A stretch of 64,000 nucleotides of DNA from Novosphingobium ovatum. GTDB taxonomy: Bacteria > Pseudomonadota > Alphaproteobacteria > Sphingomonadales > Sphingomonadaceae. Location of the stretch: NCBI RefSeq assembly GCF_009909235.1, contig NZ_JAAAPO010000001.1, positions 496,001 through 560,000 on the forward strand. Direction: 5' to 3'. Below are positions 17,859 through 27,914 of the stretch, one piece after another (positions within the stretch are counted from its first letter, which is position 1; each line of letters starts with the position of its first letter). The translations under genes and the position numbers were made by a program. The notes below the pieces were generated by a model. It was not told where the DNA came from. It saw only the letters and a list, made by a program, of their open reading frames with translations, and did no database searches.

Positions 17859-20800
17859 GCAGCGCGCAGGCCACGGGGGCAGTCACGGGTAAAGCGGCGC
17901 GGCGGCCGCAGGTCTGGTCGATCCCGGCGCATCGCGGCTTTGCCGATGCGTTGGTGGCGGGGCTGTTGCCGCGCTATGCCGATGGCGATCTGGGGCTGGC
18001 GCGGCTGACGCTGTTGCTGCCCAATCAACGCGCCGCCCGCACCATTACCGAGGCGTTCATTCGCAACGGCGCGGTGGCGGGGGCCGATGGCACGCGCGCC
18101 GGGCTGTTGCTGCCGCGCATGGTGGCGGTGGGCGATCTGGATCTGGACGAGACGCTGGGCGCTTTGCTGGACCCGATCGGCGCGGCTGACCACGTGTTGC
18201 CGGCGGCGGATGCGACGCGGCGCTGGCTGCATTTGGCCGAACTGATGGCGCTGGTTGAGCCGGAGGAGGCGCCCGGTGGCGCGGCGCGTTTGCGCCGGGC
18301 GCGCAACGCGGCGCAGACCATCGACCGCTTGTTGGTGGAAGACGTTTCGGCGGCGGACCTGTTGTCGGATCAGGTGAAGGCTATCGTCGGCGAACAGGCT
18401 GAGCATTGGGTCGATGCGACCCGCGATTTCCTGAAATTGCAGGCGTTGTGGCGGGATCTGGCCGGACAGCAGGGGGTGGTGGATGCGCCCATGCGCCGCA
18501 ACGCGCTGTTCGATCATGCCGCCTCTGCATGGAAACTGTCGCCGCCGCCGCATGCCGTTCTGGCGGTGGGGATCACCAGCGCCTCGCCCGCCTTGGCGCG
18601 GCTGTTGCGGGTGGTGGCCGATCTGCCGCAGGGCGGGGTGGTGCTGCCCGATCTGGACTTGTCGCTGGACGATGCGGTGTGGGACGAATTGGGGCAGGCG
18701 GGCGTGCCCGATGAGCCGGGCGGCGCGCCGTTTGGCCGGGACGATGTGCTGACTCATCCGCAATACCATTTGAAATTGCTGCTGAACCGCATGGGCCTGT
18801 CGCGCAAGGAGGTGCAGCCTTGGCACCGCGCCGGTGTCGCCGCCGCGCCGCCCGAACGGTCAAAGGCGATTTCGGCGCTGTTCCTGCCGCCCAAGGCATC
18901 GGCGCGGTGGGTGGATCTGCCGCCGGAAAAGCGCCGTCTGGCCGCCGTCCGCCTGATGGAGGCAGAACACCCCGGCGAGGAAGCCCAAGCCATCGCCATC
19001 CTGATGCGCGAGGCATTGGAAACGCCCGAACGCCGCGTGGCATTGATCACGCCCAATCGCGGGCTGGCGGCGCGGGTGGTGGCGCATTTGCACCGCTGGG
19101 GCATCATGGCCAATGACACGGCGGGGCGGCCTTTGCCCCAGACGGCAGCGGGGCGGTTGTTCCTGTTGCTGGCCGAGGTGATGGCCGAGGACGCGCCGCC
19201 GGTGCCGCTGATCGCGCTGTTGTCGCACCCATTGGCGCGGGGCAGCATGGGGCGCGGGCTGTGGCTGGACCATGTGCGCACGCTGGACCGGGCGCTGCGC
19301 GGGCCGCGTCCGGGGGTGGGGACAGGCCCGATCCGCGCCGTGATCGACCGTTTGACCAAGGATGGCCGGGGGCGTCTGCGCGATTGGTGGGACGAGGTCG
19401 AGGCGATCTTGAACCCGCTGTTGGCCATGCCCGCCGATGCGCCTTTGGCCGAGATGCTGGACGCGCTGGTGCTGGCGGCCGAAACCTTGTGTGGCGAGGC
19501 GATCTGGGCCGAGGCACCCGGCCGCGCGCTGTCCACCATGGTCGAGGACCTGCGTGAGGCGGCGCGTGAGGTGGGCACGATGCTGCCCCGGCGCGACATC
19601 ACGGCGGTATTGCGCGACGCGATGGACATGGTGGCGGTGCGCCCGCCATGGGGCGGGCATGGGCGCGTGGCGATCTATGGCTTGCTGGAGGCGCGGATGA
19701 GCCGTGCCGATCTGGTGATCTGTGGCGGCCTGACCGAGGGCAACTGGCCCGCAGCGCCCGCTACCGACGCGCTGTTGCCGCCCGCCGTGCTGCGCCATCT
19801 GGGCGTGCCGGGGGCCGATTTCCGCATTGGTCTGGCAGCGCACGATCTGGCCGGGGCATTGGGCGCGCCGCAGGTTGTGCTGTCATGGGCGCGCCGCGAC
19901 GAAGGCGGGCCGGTGATCCCTTCGCGCTTTGTCTTGCGCGTGCAGGCGATGCTGGGCGCCGATCTGGCCGAGCGTCACCGCGAAACCCGTGCCATCGCGC
20001 TGGCGCAGGCGATCGACGCGCCCAACGCCAGCCACCCTGCCGTGCCGCCCGCGCCGCGCCCCGCGCCCATGCCCAGCGCCGAACAACGCCGGGTGGATGT
20101 GCGGGTGACGGCGCTGGATGGGCTGCGCGCCGATCCCTATGGCTTTTACGCGCAGGCGATCCTGCGCCTGTCGAAACTGGACGCTCTGGACGCCGAGCCA
20201 AGCCCCGCATGGCGTGGGACCGCCGTGCACAAGATATTGGAAAATTGGCACAAGGATGGCGCGGTGCCGGGCACATTATGCGCCAGCGCCGACCGCACGC
20301 TGGATATGATGAGCGCCCATCCACTGGCCCGCAGCCTGTGGCGGCCCCGGCTGTTGGCGGCGCTGAACTGGATCGATCAGGAGATGGTGGCGATCACCGC
20401 CACCGGCCGCCGCGTCATCGGCACAGAACTGTCGGGCGAGATGGTGGTGGACGGCATCCGCGTCCATGGCCGCATCGACCGGCTGGACCGTTTGCCTGAC
20501 GGCAGCGTGGCGGTGGTGGATTACAAGACCGGCACGCCCCCCAGCGGCAAGAAGGTTGAGGCGGGTTTCGCTCTGCAATTGGGGCTGATGGGGATGATCG
20601 CGGCGCAGGACGGGTTCAAGGCGCGCGATGGCAGCGCGGTGGGGGGCACGCCAGCCCGGTTTGAATATTGGTCGCTGGCCCGCGCCAAAAAGGGGGGCGG
20701 TTTCGGCTATGTCGAGGAGCCGGTGCTGGACGGCAAGAAAAAGTCCGGCCTGCCGCGTGACGAGTTCCTTGACCGGACCGAGGTGTTCCTGCGCGATGCC

Positions 20801-20950
20801 ATCGCGCATTGGCTGATCGGCAATGATCCGTTCACCGCGATGCTGCGCCCCGACATGGTGGGCTATAACGACTATGACCAACTGATGCGGCTGGACGAAT
20901 GGATCGGCTGGTTGGGGGATGACGACCAGAACGAAGGAACCCCCGCATGA
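17855..20950 (+). CDS. addB: Double-strand break repair protein AddB
   Basis: Subunit of the AddAB helicase-nuclease that resects DNA ends and loads RecA at Chi-like sites. It has 1031 residues in the short alphaproteobacterial form. The N-terminal half is a helicase-like fold without a convincing Walker A; the C-terminal part has a RecB-type nuclease domain with [16 protein letters not shown] (Asp and Lys of the active site) near residue 888. The start is GTG at 17855, overlapping the murU stop as GTGA; the stop overlaps addA as ATGA. Confidence 0.94.
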   Translation: MSSAQATGAVTGKAARRPQVWSIPAHRGFADALVAGLLPRYADGDLGLARLTLLLPNQRAARTITEAFIRNGAVAGADGTRAGLLLPRMVAVGDLDLDETLGALLDPIGAADHVLPAADATRRWLHLAELMALVEPEEAPGGAARLRRARNAAQTIDRLLVEDVSAADLLSDQVKAIVGEQAEHWVDATRDFLKLQALWRDLAGQQGVVDAPMRRNALFDHAASAWKLSPPPHAVLAVGITSASPALARLLRVVADLPQGGVVLPDLDLSLDDAVWDELGQAGVPDEPGGAPFGRDDVLTHPQYHLKLLLNRMGLSRKEVQPWHRAGVAAAPPERSKAISALFLPPKASARWVDLPPEKRRLAAVRLMEAEHPGEEAQAIAILMREALETPERRVALITPNRGLAARVVAHLHRWGIMANDTAGRPLPQTAAGRLFLLLAEVMAEDAPPVPLIALLSHPLARGSMGRGLWLDHVRTLDRALRGPRPGVGTGPIRAVIDRLTKDGRGRLRDWWDEVEAILNPLLAMPADAPLAEMLDALVLAAETLCGEAIWAEAPGRALSTMVEDLREAAREVGTMLPRRDITAVLRDAMDMVAVRPPWGGHGRVAIYGLLEARMSRADLVICGGLTEGNWPAAPATDALLPPAVLRHLGVPGADFRIGLAAHDLAGALGAPQVVLSWARRDEGGPVIPSRFVLRVQAMLGADLAERHRETRAIALAQAIDAPNASHPAVPPAPRPAPMPSAEQRRVDVRVTALDGLRADPYGFYAQAILRLSKLDALDAEPSPAWRGTAVHKILENWHKDGAVPGTLCASADRTLDMMSAHPLARSLWRPRLLAALNWIDQEMVAITATGRRVIGTELSGEMVVDGIRVHGRIDRLDRLPDGSVAVVDYKTGTPPSGKKVEAGFALQLGLMGMIAAQDGFKARDGSAVGGTPARFEYWSLARAKKGGGFGYVEEPVLDGKKKSGLPRDEFLDRTEVFLRDAIAHWLIGNDPFTAMLRPDMVGYNDYDQLMRLDEWIGWLGDDDQNEGTPA

Positions 20951-23900
20951 GCGCGCCCAAATCCGTGTCCGGTGATGCGCCCACCGTCCATCCGTTGGCC
21001 GGCAATCAGGCGCTGGCGGTGCATCCGCGCCAGACGGTGTGGCTGTCCGCCAGCGCGGGCACGGGCAAGACGCAGGTGCTGTCCGCCCGCGTGCTGCGCC
21101 TGTTGCTGGAGCCGCAGGTCAGCCCCGAACAGATCCTGTGCCTGACCTTTACCAAGGCGGGCGCGACCGAGATGGCCGCGCGCATCAACGAGACACTGGC
21201 GCGCTGGGTGCGGGCCGATCCGGCGCGACTGGCGATGGAATTGCACGCGATTGGCGCCGATATCGCGCCACAGGTGCAGGACCGCGCCCGCACGCTGTTT
21301 GCCGCTGTGCTGGATTGTCCGGGTGGCGGTTTGCGGATCGACACGATCCACGCCTTTGCGCAATGGCTGCTGGCCGCTTTCCCCGAGGAGGCCGGGCTGA
21401 CGGCGGGCGCCCGCCCGATGGAGGAGCAGGAGAAGGCGCTGCTCTCGCGGCAGGTGTTGGGCGATCTGTTGCTGGATGCCGAAACGGCGGGGGACCGGGC
21501 GATTACCGATGCGGTGGCCGATCTGTCGCTGCGCATGGGGCCGGACGCGGTGGAGGCCTATTTGATGCGCTGTGCCGGGGCGGGCGCGCTGTGGCAGGGG
21601 CGGGGCGATTGGGCGCAGGGCGATCTGGTGGTGCCGGTGCGCCGCCTGCTGGGGTTGCGCAGCGATGCCAGCATGGACGATCTGCCCGGCCTGTGCACCG
21701 ATTTTAGGTTTGATGTCCGGTCCTTGCGCGCGACCATGGTGGCCAATCAGCAGTGGAAGGCCAAAACCGGCGAAGCGAACGCCAACGCCATCGGTGACTT
21801 TCTGGCGGCTGATCCGGCGGCGCGCGTGGGGTTGCTGGATGATCTGTGGGCGGTGTTCTACACCCAAAAGGATGAGCCGCGCGCGGCGGCCTCGTTGGTC
21901 AAGATTGACCCGCATTACGGCGATCACGTTGCGCGGGTGGGAGAATCGATCCAGGCGGTGCGGTTGCATCGGGCGCGGCTGCAACTGGCCGCGTGGCTGA
22001 CGCCGGCCTTGCGTCTGGGGCGCGCCTTTGCCCGCGCGTGGGAGGCGGCCAAGGCGCGCGAGGGGCTGATCGATTTTGACGACCAGATCGCCCGCGCTGC
22101 CGACCTGTTGGCGCAATCGGACATGGCAGACTGGATCCGCTACAAGCTGGACCGGCGTTTCGATCACATTCTGGTGGACGAGGCGCAGGACACCAATGCC
22201 GCGCAATGGCGCATCATCGAGGCCTTGACCGAGGAGTTCTTTGCCGGCGAGGGCGCGCATGGTCAGGCGGCGCGCACGCTGTTTGTGGTGGGCGATTACA
22301 AACAGGCGATCTTTGGCTTTCAGGGGACCAGTCCCGAGAATTTCGAGGCCGCCCGTCTGCGGGTGCGCGAGCGGATGAACATCGCGGCCGACAATGCCGA
22401 GGCGTTGCGCGATGCGTCAGAGGCGGCGCATCTGGTGGAACTGGGGCTGGAGCAGTCCTTCCGCACGGCCAGCGATGTGCTGAACTTTGTCGACGCGGCG
22501 ATCGGTCATGTGGGGGCCGCCGCCTATGGCCTGCGCGAGATGCCAGAGCCGCACAAGGGACAGGACCGCCCCGGCCATGTCGTGCTGTGGCGCGCGGTGG
22601 GGGGCAAGACCGAGGACGAGGACACCACGGAGGACAGCGACAGCGCGGCCGAAAGCTGGCTCTCGCGCCCGGAACGCGACATGGCCGACCGCATCGCGCG
22701 GCAGGTCAGGGCGTGGATGGATAGCGGCTTCCCGCTGGTCAAGGGCCGCAAAAAGGGTGAGCCACCGCGCCGCGCGACCCCTGGTGACGTGATGATTCTG
22801 GTGCGCAAGCGGCGCGAACTGGCCGGGCTGATTGTCGCGCGGCTGCATGCGGCGGGGGTGCCGGTGGCGGGCGTGGACCGGCTGCGTCTGGGCGCGCCGC
22901 TGGCGGTGCGCGATGTGGTGGCGGGGTTGCGCTTTGCCGCGCAGCCGGGGGATGACCTGCATCTGGCCGCGCTGCTGGTCTCGCCGATCTTTGGCTGGAG
23001 CCAGGACGACCTGTTGCGGCACGCATGGCGCGGCACGCAGATCCGGCTGTGGGACCATTTGCAATCCAGCGCTGATCCGTTGGTTGTCCGCACCTGCGCG
23101 CAATTGGCCGAATTGCTGGCCCGCGCCGATTTCGAACCGGTGCCGGCGCTGATCCAGTGGATGCTGGCCGGGCCTTGGGCGGCGCGGCGGGCGCTGGTCG
23201 GGCGTTTGGGGGCAGAGGCAAACGACCCGCTGGACGAGCTGGTGAATGCGGCGCTGGCCCATGCGGCCACGGCGACATCCTCGCTGGCGGGGTTTCTGGC
23301 GTGGTTTGACGCGGGCGATGGCGAGTTGAAGCGCGAGGCGGGCGGCGCGGGTGACATGGTGCGGGTTATGACTGTCCACGGGTCCAAGGGCTTGCAGGCA
23401 CCGATCGTCATTCTGGCCGATGCGGCGGGCAATCCCGACAACAGCTTGGGCCGCCCGCTGGCGGTGCCTGATCCTGTCGCCGCGCTGACGGGTGATGAAC
23501 GCCGCGTGCCTTTGCCGCCGCTGCGCAAGGACGAGAAGATCGGCGCGATTGCCGAGGCGGACGCTGCCTCTGCCCGCGCCGAGAGCGAGGAGCATTGGCG
23601 GCTGCTGTATGTTGCCATGACACGGGCGGAGGAGGCTTTGTTCATCGGCGGGGCGCTGGGCCTGCGGGAGAAGGAGCCTGCCAAGAACAGTTGGTACCGG
23701 CAATTGGCCGAATTGTTCGGTCTGGATCAATGGGTCGAGGACCCGATCTGGGGCGGGCGGGCCGAACTGGCGCCGATCCCGGCGCTGCCTGCGGGGGGCG
23801 CGCAGACGCTGGCTCTGCCCATGCTGGAGGCCTTGCCCGGCTGGGTTCAGCGCATGGCCCCAGACGAGCCGCGCCCGCCACGCCCCTTGGCGCCCTCGTC

Positions 23901-24495
23901 GCTGGGTGAGGATGCGTCTTCGGCCCCGCCGCAATGGACCGGGGCGGGCGATGCGCAGGCGCGCGCCCATGCCGCCCGCCGGGGCACGTTGATCCATGGC
24001 TTGTTGGAGCGCTTGCCACCGGTTGCGCCTGACAAACGCCGCGCGGCGGCTGACAAATGGCTGGCGCGGATGGCGGCTGATTGGGACGATGCCGCCCGCG
24101 CCGAAATGACGACGGCCGCGCTGATGGTGATCGAGGACCCGCGCTGGGCCGATCTGTTCGGCCCCGACGCATTGGCCGAGGCGCCGATTGCCGCATTGGT
24201 GGGGGATCAGGTGGTGTCGGGCACGATCGACCGTTTACGGGTCACGGCCGAGGCGATCCACCTGATTGATTTCAAAACCACGCGCCGCCCGCCACGTGAT
24301 GCCAGCGGCGTGCAGGTGGCGATCTGGCGGCAGATGGCGGCCTATGTCGCCGCGTTGCAGGTGGCCTATCCGGGGCGGCGGGTGCAGGCAGGGGTGCTCT
24401 ATACCCACGGCCCGCATCTGATCGAACTGCCCCAAGACGCGCTGGCCGCGCACAAGCCCGGCTTTGCCGCCCCGCAGCAAAGCTTGGCGCTATAG
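20947..24495 (+). CDS. addA: Double-strand break repair helicase-nuclease AddA
   Basis: UvrD-type motor subunit of AddAB. It has 1182 residues. Walker A SASAGTGKTQVLSARVL (about 34), motif Ia LTFTKAGATEMAARI, motif II VDEAQDTN, motif III VVGDYKQAIFGFQG, and motifs V/VI VMTVHGSKGLQAPIV and LLYVAMTRAEEAL, then the C-terminal PD-(D/E)XK nuclease with IHLIDFKTTR. The start lies within the end of addB, as usual for coupled addBA. A 62-nt gap leads to trxA. Confidence 0.96.
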   Translation: MSAPKSVSGDAPTVHPLAGNQALAVHPRQTVWLSASAGTGKTQVLSARVLRLLLEPQVSPEQILCLTFTKAGATEMAARINETLARWVRADPARLAMELHAIGADIAPQVQDRARTLFAAVLDCPGGGLRIDTIHAFAQWLLAAFPEEAGLTAGARPMEEQEKALLSRQVLGDLLLDAETAGDRAITDAVADLSLRMGPDAVEAYLMRCAGAGALWQGRGDWAQGDLVVPVRRLLGLRSDASMDDLPGLCTDFRFDVRSLRATMVANQQWKAKTGEANANAIGDFLAADPAARVGLLDDLWAVFYTQKDEPRAAASLVKIDPHYGDHVARVGESIQAVRLHRARLQLAAWLTPALRLGRAFARAWEAAKAREGLIDFDDQIARAADLLAQSDMADWIRYKLDRRFDHILVDEAQDTNAAQWRIIEALTEEFFAGEGAHGQAARTLFVVGDYKQAIFGFQGTSPENFEAARLRVRERMNIAADNAEALRDASEAAHLVELGLEQSFRTASDVLNFVDAAIGHVGAAAYGLREMPEPHKGQDRPGHVVLWRAVGGKTEDEDTTEDSDSAAESWLSRPERDMADRIARQVRAWMDSGFPLVKGRKKGEPPRRATPGDVMILVRKRRELAGLIVARLHAAGVPVAGVDRLRLGAPLAVRDVVAGLRFAAQPGDDLHLAALLVSPIFGWSQDDLLRHAWRGTQIRLWDHLQSSADPLVVRTCAQLAELLARADFEPVPALIQWMLAGPWAARRALVGRLGAEANDPLDELVNAALAHAATATSSLAGFLAWFDAGDGELKREAGGAGDMVRVMTVHGSKGLQAPIVILADAAGNPDNSLGRPLAVPDPVAALTGDERRVPLPPLRKDEKIGAIAEADAASARAESEEHWRLLYVAMTRAEEALFIGGALGLREKEPAKNSWYRQLAELFGLDQWVEDPIWGGRAELAPIPALPAGGAQTLALPMLEALPGWVQRMAPDEPRPPRPLAPSSLGEDASSAPPQWTGAGDAQARAHAARRGTLIHGLLERLPPVAPDKRRAAADKWLARMAADWDDAARAEMTTAALMVIEDPRWADLFGPDALAEAPIAALVGDQVVSGTIDRLRVTAEAIHLIDFKTTRRPPRDASGVQVAIWRQMAAYVAALQVAYPGRRVQAGVLYTHGPHLIELPQDALAAHKPGFAAPQQSLAL

Positions 24496-24557
24496 GGGTG
24501 GGCGACAGGTTGCGCGCGCGCGCAACATCCCTATTTTAGAGACCAAAGGAGATACCC

Positions 24558-24878
24558 ATGGCCACGATCAAGGTTACCGACGCCAGCTTTGCCGCCGATG
24601 TGCTGGAGGCTGACAAGCCCGTGCTGGTCGATTTCTGGGCGGACTGGTGCGGCCCGTGCAAGATGATCGGCCCCGCTTTGGAAGAGATCAGCGACGAGCT
24701 GGCCGATTCCGTCATCATCGCCAAGGTGGACATCATGGAGAACACCGACACCGCCACCAAGTTTGGTGTGCAGTCGATCCCCTATCTGGTGGTGTTCAAG
24801 GACGGCAAGCCGGTCGCCGACAAGCTGGGCGCCGCGCCCAAGAGCCAGTTGAAGGCGTGGATCGAAAGCGCGCTTTAA
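24558..24878 (+). CDS. trxA: Thioredoxin
   Basis: A 106-residue cytosolic dithiol oxidoreductase with the canonical active site FWADWCGPCKMI (about residues 27-38), cis-Pro in SIPYLVVF and the GAAPKSQLKAWI C-terminus. An AAGGAGATACCC ribosome site lies just before the ATG. It follows addA at 62 nt and is probably read both from the upstream cluster and from its own promoter. A terminator follows. Confidence 0.97.
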   Translation: MATIKVTDASFAADVLEADKPVLVDFWADWCGPCKMIGPALEEISDELADSVIIAKVDIMENTDTATKFGVQSIPYLVVFKDGKPVADKLGAAPKSQLKAWIESAL

Positions 24879-24903
24879 GCATTGTGCTTAAGTGGTGATG
24901 CAG

Positions 24904-24930
24904 GGGGCGCTGGCAACGGTGCCCCTTTTT
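24904..24930 (+). terminator. Rho-independent terminator of trxA
   Basis: A 7-bp stem with one G-T pair (24904-24910 and 24919-24925, GGGGCGC/GTGCCCC), 8-nt loop, then five T residues. It ends the rightward divL-trxA cluster. Confidence 0.8.
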
Positions 24931-24942
24931 GCCGCGCGGCGT

Positions 24943-25212
24943 TTACAGGCGGGTGACGCCCCATGCGGCGATGGCGGCCTGCGCCACGACAATCACCCAC
25001 AGCCACGCGCTAAACGGCTGTTTGCGGGTTTTGTGGCGGAACAGCGGACGGGCGATCAGCGCTGCGGGCGATCCGCCCAGTGCCGAGAGCCACAGCAACC
25101 GCGCCTCTGGCACCCGGCGGCGTTTGGCGCGGGCGCAATGTTTGTCCCAGCCGAACAGGGCCAGCGTCAGCAGGTTGACGCCCACCAGCCAATACAGCGC
25201 AGGCTGGCTCAC
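24943..25212 (-). CDS. DUF1294 small membrane protein
   Basis: An 89-residue protein with two to three hydrophobic segments around a basic middle (LFGWDKHCARAKRRRVPEAR, LLWLSALGGSPAALIA, HKTRKQPF). The YxxDKxxA...RRVPE and GG(S)PxAxxxxxxFRHKTxK patterns mark DUF1294, whose function is unknown. The GTG start at 25212 overlaps the stop of the upstream phosphatase gene as GTGA, which decides the start over a longer frame; the two are translationally coupled. Confidence 0.85.
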   Translation of the reverse strand: MSQPALYWLVGVNLLTLALFGWDKHCARAKRRRVPEARLLWLSALGGSPAALIARPLFRHKTRKQPFSAWLWVIVVAQAAIAAWGVTRL

Positions 25213-26009
25213 ATCCCCGCGACGCGCGCCGCCAGATCGTCCCACAGCGCCGGACTTGCTGCGCCGATCAGCCCGCGCCGGTCCTCGTCCACGCGATAGG
25301 GGGTGCCGTCGAACCGGGCCGCTTTGCCGCCCGCCTCGTTCAGGAACAGCACGCCCGCCGCATGGTCCCACGCCAGCGTGCGTTCAAAGATCGACACGTC
25401 ATTGATACCCACAGCCAGTCGCGGATATTGCTCGGCCGCGCAGCGGGGGATGGGGACCATCTGGTAATGCGGGGCGATATGGGCCTCGATCGCGGCGCGG
25501 CGGGCCGGATCGGCAAACAGCACGCTGATCGAGGCGATCGGCGGGGTTTCGCCACTGCTGCGGGCGTGCAGCCGTTCGCCATCCATGAAGGCGCCTTCAC
25601 CCCGGCGGGCGTGGCAGAAACGGCCGGTCAGCACGTCATAGATCCACCCGCCGATCGTTTCGCCCCCCTGCGACAAGGCGATCAGAATGCCAAAGGGCGG
25701 TTTGCCGGCGGCGAAATTGTTGGTGCCGTCCAGCGGATCGATGATCCAGCACAGGTCCGACCCCAGCCGCGCCATGATCGAGGGATCGGCATGGGCGGCT
25801 TCCTCACCCACGATGGCCGCCTCGGGCAGGATGCGGGCCAAGCCTTCGGCCAGGATCGCCTCGCTCTCCTTGTCGGCGATGGTCACCATGTCATCGGCGG
25901 CCTTCTCGACGATTTCGGAGGCGGACAGACGCTGATAACGCGGGCGGATGGCACGCTGCGCCGCGTCCTGCATCACGTCATGGATGGCCTCGGACAGTGA
26001 GTCAGTCAT
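25209..26009 (-). CDS. Inositol monophosphatase-family phosphatase
   Basis: A 266-residue Mg-dependent sugar/nucleotide phosphatase of the IMPase/SuhB/CysQ/HisN superfamily. Metal motifs are GEEAA (about 74), WIIDPLDGTNNFA (about 89-101) and WDHAAG (about 215). The substrate cannot be told from sequence; the family covers inositol phosphate, PAP and histidinol phosphate. The ATG at 26009 follows the end of the GST gene by 11 nt, and its stop overlaps the DUF1294 start, so argJ-GST-this-DUF1294 look like one transcription unit. Confidence 0.9.
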   Translation of the reverse strand: MTDSLSEAIHDVMQDAAQRAIRPRYQRLSASEIVEKAADDMVTIADKESEAILAEGLARILPEAAIVGEEAAHADPSIMARLGSDLCWIIDPLDGTNNFAAGKPPFGILIALSQGGETIGGWIYDVLTGRFCHARRGEGAFMDGERLHARSSGETPPIASISVLFADPARRAAIEAHIAPHYQMVPIPRCAAEQYPRLAVGINDVSIFERTLAWDHAAGVLFLNEAGGKAARFDGTPYRVDEDRRGLIGAASPALWDDLAARVAGM

Positions 26010-26020
26010 GGGGGCGGCCT

Positions 26021-26644
26021 TTATGTCAGGGGGATGTCGATGGCGGCAAAGCCGGGGCGCTGGCTGACGCGGGCGAACCAATCGCGCACATGCGGCACCG
26101 CCAAAGGCGCGCCATCGCCATCCCGGTCAAAGCCCAGCTTTAGCCACGTATTGGTATAGGTGGCCATGCCAATGTCGCCGATACCGAAATCCGCGCCCGA
26201 CAAATAGGGCTGATCGGCCAGCGCCGCGTCCATGATCGCCATCAGCTTGGCCGTTTCCTGCGTGGTGCGGGCGATCTTGGCCATGTCGCGGTCGGGGGCG
26301 GCCACCCGCACCATTTGCAGGAACCCTTCGCGCTGCGCATCGGCAAAGGTGAATTGCCAGTCCAGCCATTTGTCCGCCTGCGCCCGCTGTGCCGGGGTGC
26401 CAGCCCACAGATGGGGCGCGTGGGCATCGGCGATATAGCGCAGGATGGCGTTTGATTCCCAAAGCCAGAAATCGCCTTGCTGGATCGCGGGCACCAGCCG
26501 GTTGGGGTTATGCGCCAGATAGTCCGGCGTATAGCCAAACGCGCCGCCCATGTCGCGGCGTTCCCAATCGATGCCGGCCTCAACGGCGGCCCAGACCACC
26601 TTTTTCGTGTTGTGGGAATTCAACCGGCCCCAGATCGTCAACAT
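26021..26644 (-). CDS. Glutathione S-transferase-family protein
   Basis: A 207-residue two-domain GST. The N-terminal thioredoxin-fold half starts IWGRLNSHNTKKVVWAA, with Ser/Asn in the usual catalytic spot, followed by NRLVPAI (cis-Pro) and WESNAILRYIA (glutathione gamma-Glu contact). The helical C-terminal half ends in GIGDIGMATYTNTW, the capping-box region. The substrate is unknown; such GSTs may act in detoxification. It lies 11 nt after argJ. Confidence 0.9.
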   Translation of the reverse strand: MLTIWGRLNSHNTKKVVWAAVEAGIDWERRDMGGAFGYTPDYLAHNPNRLVPAIQQGDFWLWESNAILRYIADAHAPHLWAGTPAQRAQADKWLDWQFTFADAQREGFLQMVRVAAPDRDMAKIARTTQETAKLMAIMDAALADQPYLSGADFGIGDIGMATYTNTWLKLGFDRDGDGAPLAVPHVRDWFARVSQRPGFAAIDIPLT

Positions 26645-26655
26645 GTCGCGGCGCC

Positions 26656-27882
26656 TTAGCTGCGGTAATCGGCGTTGATGCTGATATAGCCATGCGTCAG
26701 GTCGCAGGTCCACACCTGCGCGCGCCCTTCGCCAAGGCCGATGTCGACCTCGATGCTGATGTTCTGGCCCTGCAGATGGGCGGCGACAGGCGCTTCGTCA
26801 TAATCGGCCAGCGGCTGCCCATCCTTGGCCGCCCATGTCCCGCCAAAGCCGATCGACAGGCGGTCGCGGTCCGCCGGCTCGCCCGCTTTGCCCACGGCCA
26901 TCACCACGCGGCCCCAATTGGCGTCCTCACCCGCAATGGCGGTTTTGACCAGCGGCGAATTGGCGATGGCCAGCCCGATCTTGCGCGCGCTGGCGTCCGA
27001 CACGGCACCCGTCACGGAAACGGCGATGAACTTTTGCGCGCCTTCGCCATCCTTGACCACCAGATGGGCCAGTTGGCGGCACACATCGGTCAACGCCGCG
27101 GCAAAGGCATCGGCGCCCTCGCACCCGCCACAGTTGATCGGCGTGTTGCCAGCGGCGCCGGTGGCAAAGGCCATCACCGTGTCGCTGGTGGAGGTGTCCG
27201 AATCGACCGTGATGCAGTTGAACGTCTCATCAGCGGCCTTGGACAGCAATTCCTGCAAATAGGCCGGATTGATCGCCGCATCGGTAAAAATATAGCCCAG
27301 CATCGTCGCCATATCCGGGGCGATCATGCCCGACCCCTTGATGATGGCGCTGAAGGTCACGGTCTTGCCGCCGACGATGGCGGTGGCGGTCGCGCCCTTG
27401 GCAAAGGTGTCGGTGGTGCCGATGGTGTTGGCGGCATCCTCCCACGTGCAGGGGGCGGCGCTCAACGCGGCCTCGACACCGGCCTTGGCCTTGTCCTTGG
27501 GCAGGGGGACGCCGATCACCCCGGTCGAGCTGACGAACACCTGTTCGGCGGCGCAGCCCAGATGGGCGGCCAGCTGACCCATGATCTGCTCGACCGCCTC
27601 ACGCCCGCGATAGCCGGTGAAGGCATTGGAATTGCCAGCATTGACGATCAGCGCACGGGCGCGGCCTTGTTTGACGTTGGCGCGGCCCAGCTCCACCTCG
27701 GAGCTGCAACAGACGTTGCGGGTGAACACCCCCGCCACCGCCGTTTCGGGGGCCAGTTCGACAAAGGTCAGGTCGCAGCGGTCCCATTCCTTGTACCGGG
27801 CGCGGGCGACGCGGGGCGTCGCGCCAGCAATCGCGGGCAGGGCGGGGAACGGCGTGGCGAGCGGAGAGACAGCGTGTGACAT
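26656..27882 (-). CDS. argJ: Glutamate N-acetyltransferase / amino-acid acetyltransferase ArgJ
   Basis: Transfers acetyl from N-acetylornithine to glutamate in the cyclic arginine pathway; if bifunctional it can also use acetyl-CoA. It has 408 residues. The self-cleavage site is visible as GSGMIAPDMATMLGYI (Ala-Thr bond, Thr the nucleophile of the beta chain), with NAGNSNAFTG upstream and EDANWGRVVMAVGK downstream. The ATG at 27882 gives the standard N-terminus. First gene of a leftward group with GST, IMPase-like and DUF1294. Confidence 0.96.
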   Translation of the reverse strand: MSHAVSPLATPFPALPAIAGATPRVARARYKEWDRCDLTFVELAPETAVAGVFTRNVCCSSEVELGRANVKQGRARALIVNAGNSNAFTGYRGREAVEQIMGQLAAHLGCAAEQVFVSSTGVIGVPLPKDKAKAGVEAALSAAPCTWEDAANTIGTTDTFAKGATATAIVGGKTVTFSAIIKGSGMIAPDMATMLGYIFTDAAINPAYLQELLSKAADETFNCITVDSDTSTSDTVMAFATGAAGNTPINCGGCEGADAFAAALTDVCRQLAHLVVKDGEGAQKFIAVSVTGAVSDASARKIGLAIANSPLVKTAIAGEDANWGRVVMAVGKAGEPADRDRLSIGFGGTWAAKDGQPLADYDEAPVAAHLQGQNISIEVDIGLGEGRAQVWTCDLTHGYISINADYRS

Positions 27883-27914
27883 GGGCTGCGGGTTAGCCTG
27901 TCATCGCGCGCGGT